From assembly GCA_946886365.1 (NCBI GenBank), contig CAMPIM010000125.1, positions 1-9,011 of the forward strand: a DNA stretch of 9,011 nucleotides, read 5' to 3'. Each line of letters begins with the position of its first letter. Position 1 is the first letter of the stretch. The notes below the pieces were generated by a model. The model had not been told where the DNA came from. It saw only the letters and a list, made by a program, of their open reading frames with translations, and made no database searches. Shown here piece by piece: positions 7,810-9,011 of this stretch. Source of the stretch: an uncultured Novosphingobium sp. (GTDB lineage Bacteria; Pseudomonadota; Alphaproteobacteria; Sphingomonadales; Sphingomonadaceae). Both the position numbers and the translations under genes were made by a program.

Positions 7810-7871
7810 AGCCCATAGTCACGCGGGGCGGCTACGCCGGTCCCAAGTCGGATAGGATTTATTCCGGGAAC

Positions 7872-7903
7872 GGTCCGGGTGATGATGGCTCATCACCCGG
7901 ACC
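7872..7903. terminator. Perfect hairpin between the DUF1993 gene and yceI
   Basis: GGTCCGGGTGATGA (7872-7885) and its exact complement (7890-7903) form a 14-bp stem with a 4-base TGGC loop. It lies between two converging stops (7809 and 7911), eight bases beyond the yceI stop, so it can serve as a bidirectional terminator. T-runs are weak on both sides. Confidence 0.75.
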
Positions 7904-7910
7904 TGACAGC

Positions 7911-8534
7911 TTACTTCTGAAAAGCGGCGACGATCTTCAGTTCCACATTATCGCCGACCATCGGGACGCCGTAACCCATATTGAAGTCGCTCCGCTTGAC
8001 CGTTGTGGTCGCGACGAACCCTATATTTTCCTTGCCGCCTGCCATGGCCGGAGCCTTGCCCGCGCCGTAGAAGTCAGCATCGAGCGTCACCGGCTTGGTG
8101 ACACCCTTGATCGTAAGATTTCCGGTGATCTCTGCGCTGGTCGCGCCATCGGGCTTCACGCTCGTGGAGACGAATGTCGCCTTTGGAAATTTGGCGCTAT
8201 CGAAAAAGTCCGACTTCATCAGATGTTCGTCCAGCGCGGCGATGCCGGTGCGGACATTGGCGATGGGGACTTCGATCGAGACCTTGGCAGCGGCCACATT
8301 TTTGGGGTCCAGAGTCAGTGTGCCGACCGGGCCAGAGATGATGCCGAAATTGTTGGAGAAGCCCATATGGTCATAGGCGAAGGCGACCTGGGTGTGACCC
8401 GGATCAACCTGATAGGTGCCGCCGGTGACGCGGGACGGGTCCTTTGCGCCGGGCGCGGCGGGCATCTGCTGGGCGATGACGGCGCCGCCGGTCAGGGCGG
8501 CAAGGGCAGCGGCGGAAATTAGGAATTTGCGCAT
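7911..8534 (-). CDS. YceI family periplasmic protein
   Basis: This 207-residue protein begins with a Sec signal peptide (MRKFLISAAALAALTGGAVIA, likely cleaved after Ala21). From about residue 40 it has the YceI lipocalin-like domain: TYQVDPGHTQVAFAYDHMGFSN (about 40-61), LTLDPKNVAAAKVSIEVPIANVRTG (a typical V-x-VxIxxxSIxTG strand), MKSDFFDSAKFPKATFVST, and GNLTIKGVTKPVTLDADF (the family's LTIkGvTkpvtL motif). YceI homologues bind isoprenoid or long-chain lipids in an extended barrel and are often exported or stress-induced; the ligand here is unknown. The ATG at 8534 is the only sensible start and puts the signal peptide at the N-terminus; GGAG lies about eleven bases upstream. A strong dyad precedes the gene, and the upstream neighbour on the same strand is ilvC. 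Confidence 0.92.
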   Translation of the reverse strand: MRKFLISAAALAALTGGAVIAQQMPAAPGAKDPSRVTGGTYQVDPGHTQVAFAYDHMGFSNNFGIISGPVGTLTLDPKNVAAAKVSIEVPIANVRTGIAALDEHLMKSDFFDSAKFPKATFVSTSVKPDGATSAEITGNLTIKGVTKPVTLDADFYGAGKAPAMAGGKENIGFVATTTVKRSDFNMGYGVPMVGDNVELKIVAAFQK

Positions 8535-8555
8535 GGATGGGTTCTCCAGAAGCGG

Positions 8556-8589
8556 TCAAGGGACGCGCTACCATAGCGGCGTCCCTTGA
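8556..8589. repeat. Long dyad upstream of yceI
   Basis: TCAAGGGACGCGCTA (8556-8570) pairs with TAGCGGCGTCCCTTGA (8574-8589) around a CCA loop: 15 bp with one bulged base. It begins 22 bases before the yceI start codon. It could be an operator, a structured 5' leader for yceI, or a late terminator for ilvC. No T-run follows it in the minus-strand direction (CCGCTTCTG), which weakens the terminator reading. Confidence 0.6.
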
Positions 8590-8602
8590 TTGTTCCAGAG
8601 GC

Positions 8603-8628
8603 GTAACCGGAAACGGAGAGTTACCGGA
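8603..8628. repeat. Tandem 9-mer repeat upstream of yceI
   Basis: GTAACCGGA (8603-8611) and GTTACCGGA (8620-8628) differ at one base and lie 17 bases apart start to start. They sit in the probable yceI promoter region and could be half-sites for a regulator, but such short repeats also arise by chance. Confidence 0.3.
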
Positions 8629-8655
8629 TTGAAATTCCGGGCTTCGCGCCTGTTC

Positions 8656-8734
8656 CGTCATCCCAGCGCAAGCTGGGATCTCAGCAGAAGGTGCGCAACG
8701 AGGCCCGAGACCCCAGCTTTCGCTGGGGGTGACG
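8656..8734. repeat. REPIN-like inverted pair of REP palindromes
   Basis: The first unit (8656-8682) contains the hairpin ATCCCAGC-GCAA-GCTGGGAT. The second (8707-8734), in opposite orientation, contains CCCCAGC-TTTC-GCTGGGG. The pair is bounded by CGTCA (8656-8660) and TGACG (8730-8734), with GATCTC and GAGACC as matching inner flanks and about 24 bases between the units. This two-palindrome, head-to-head layout is typical of REPINs, which are thought to be mobilised by RAYT transposases acting in trans. Repeats of this CCCAGC/GCTGGG type are, from memory, frequent between genes in sphingomonads. The element ends 11 bases past the ilvC stop and may also help end that transcript. Confidence 0.75.
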
Positions 8735-8745
8735 AAGCTGGAGCT

Positions 8746-9011
<266 letters not shown>

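Noticed and set aside
7542..8522. A 326-codon open frame on the + strand
   Set aside because: It runs out of frame through the end of the DUF1993 gene and antisense to yceI. The protein matches nothing recognisable, while yceI on the other strand has a clear signal peptide and family motifs.
8404..8661. An 85-codon minus-strand frame entering yceI from upstream
   Set aside because: It is Arg-rich, lies out of frame with yceI and crosses the dyad and tandem repeats. It looks like non-coding sequence that happens to lack stops.

Overview
The window looks like ordinary chromosome from a sphingomonad-type alphaproteobacterium, probably close to Sphingobium or Sphingomonas. The clues are an E1-beta subunit of pyruvate dehydrogenase with its own N-terminal lipoyl domain, a folate/FAD-dependent TrmFO tRNA methyltransferase, a GC-rich sequence, and a paired palindromic repeat of the CCCAGC...GCTGGG type. 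Genus placement is from memory of protein families, not from a search.

Layout from left to right: the 3' part of pdhA and complete pdhB (+ strand, overlapping by one base) end at a strong hairpin. A gene-poor stretch of about 370 bases follows; on the - strand it holds a short, frameshifted remnant of a Tad-type pilus protein. Next come a squalene/phytoene-synthase-like gene and a membrane-anchored EF-hand gene (+, apparently one operon), converging on trmFO (-). trmFO diverges from a small VOC/glyoxalase-fold gene (+), which converges on leuA (-) across a shared hairpin. A DUF1993 gene (+) broken by a single-base frameshift diverges from leuA and converges on yceI (-), again across a perfect hairpin. 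The window closes with a REPIN-like repeat and the 3' end of ilvC (-).

Functionally the region is mostly central metabolism: the pyruvate dehydrogenase E1 component, and two steps of branched-chain amino acid synthesis (ilvC and leuA). The most informative regulatory feature is the roughly 180-base leader of leuA. It encodes a 14-residue peptide with five leucines (MQRALLSLLRLTRP) whose stop codon lies inside a perfect 11-bp inverted repeat, followed by a GC-rich terminator-like hairpin just before leuA. This is the arrangement of a leucine-sensing transcription attenuator.

No CRISPR array, insertion sequence, tRNA, rRNA, prophage or defence system is visible, and I see no new multi-gene system. 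The items worth a second look are the leuA attenuator, the two broken genes, the REPIN-like element and the dyad in front of yceI.
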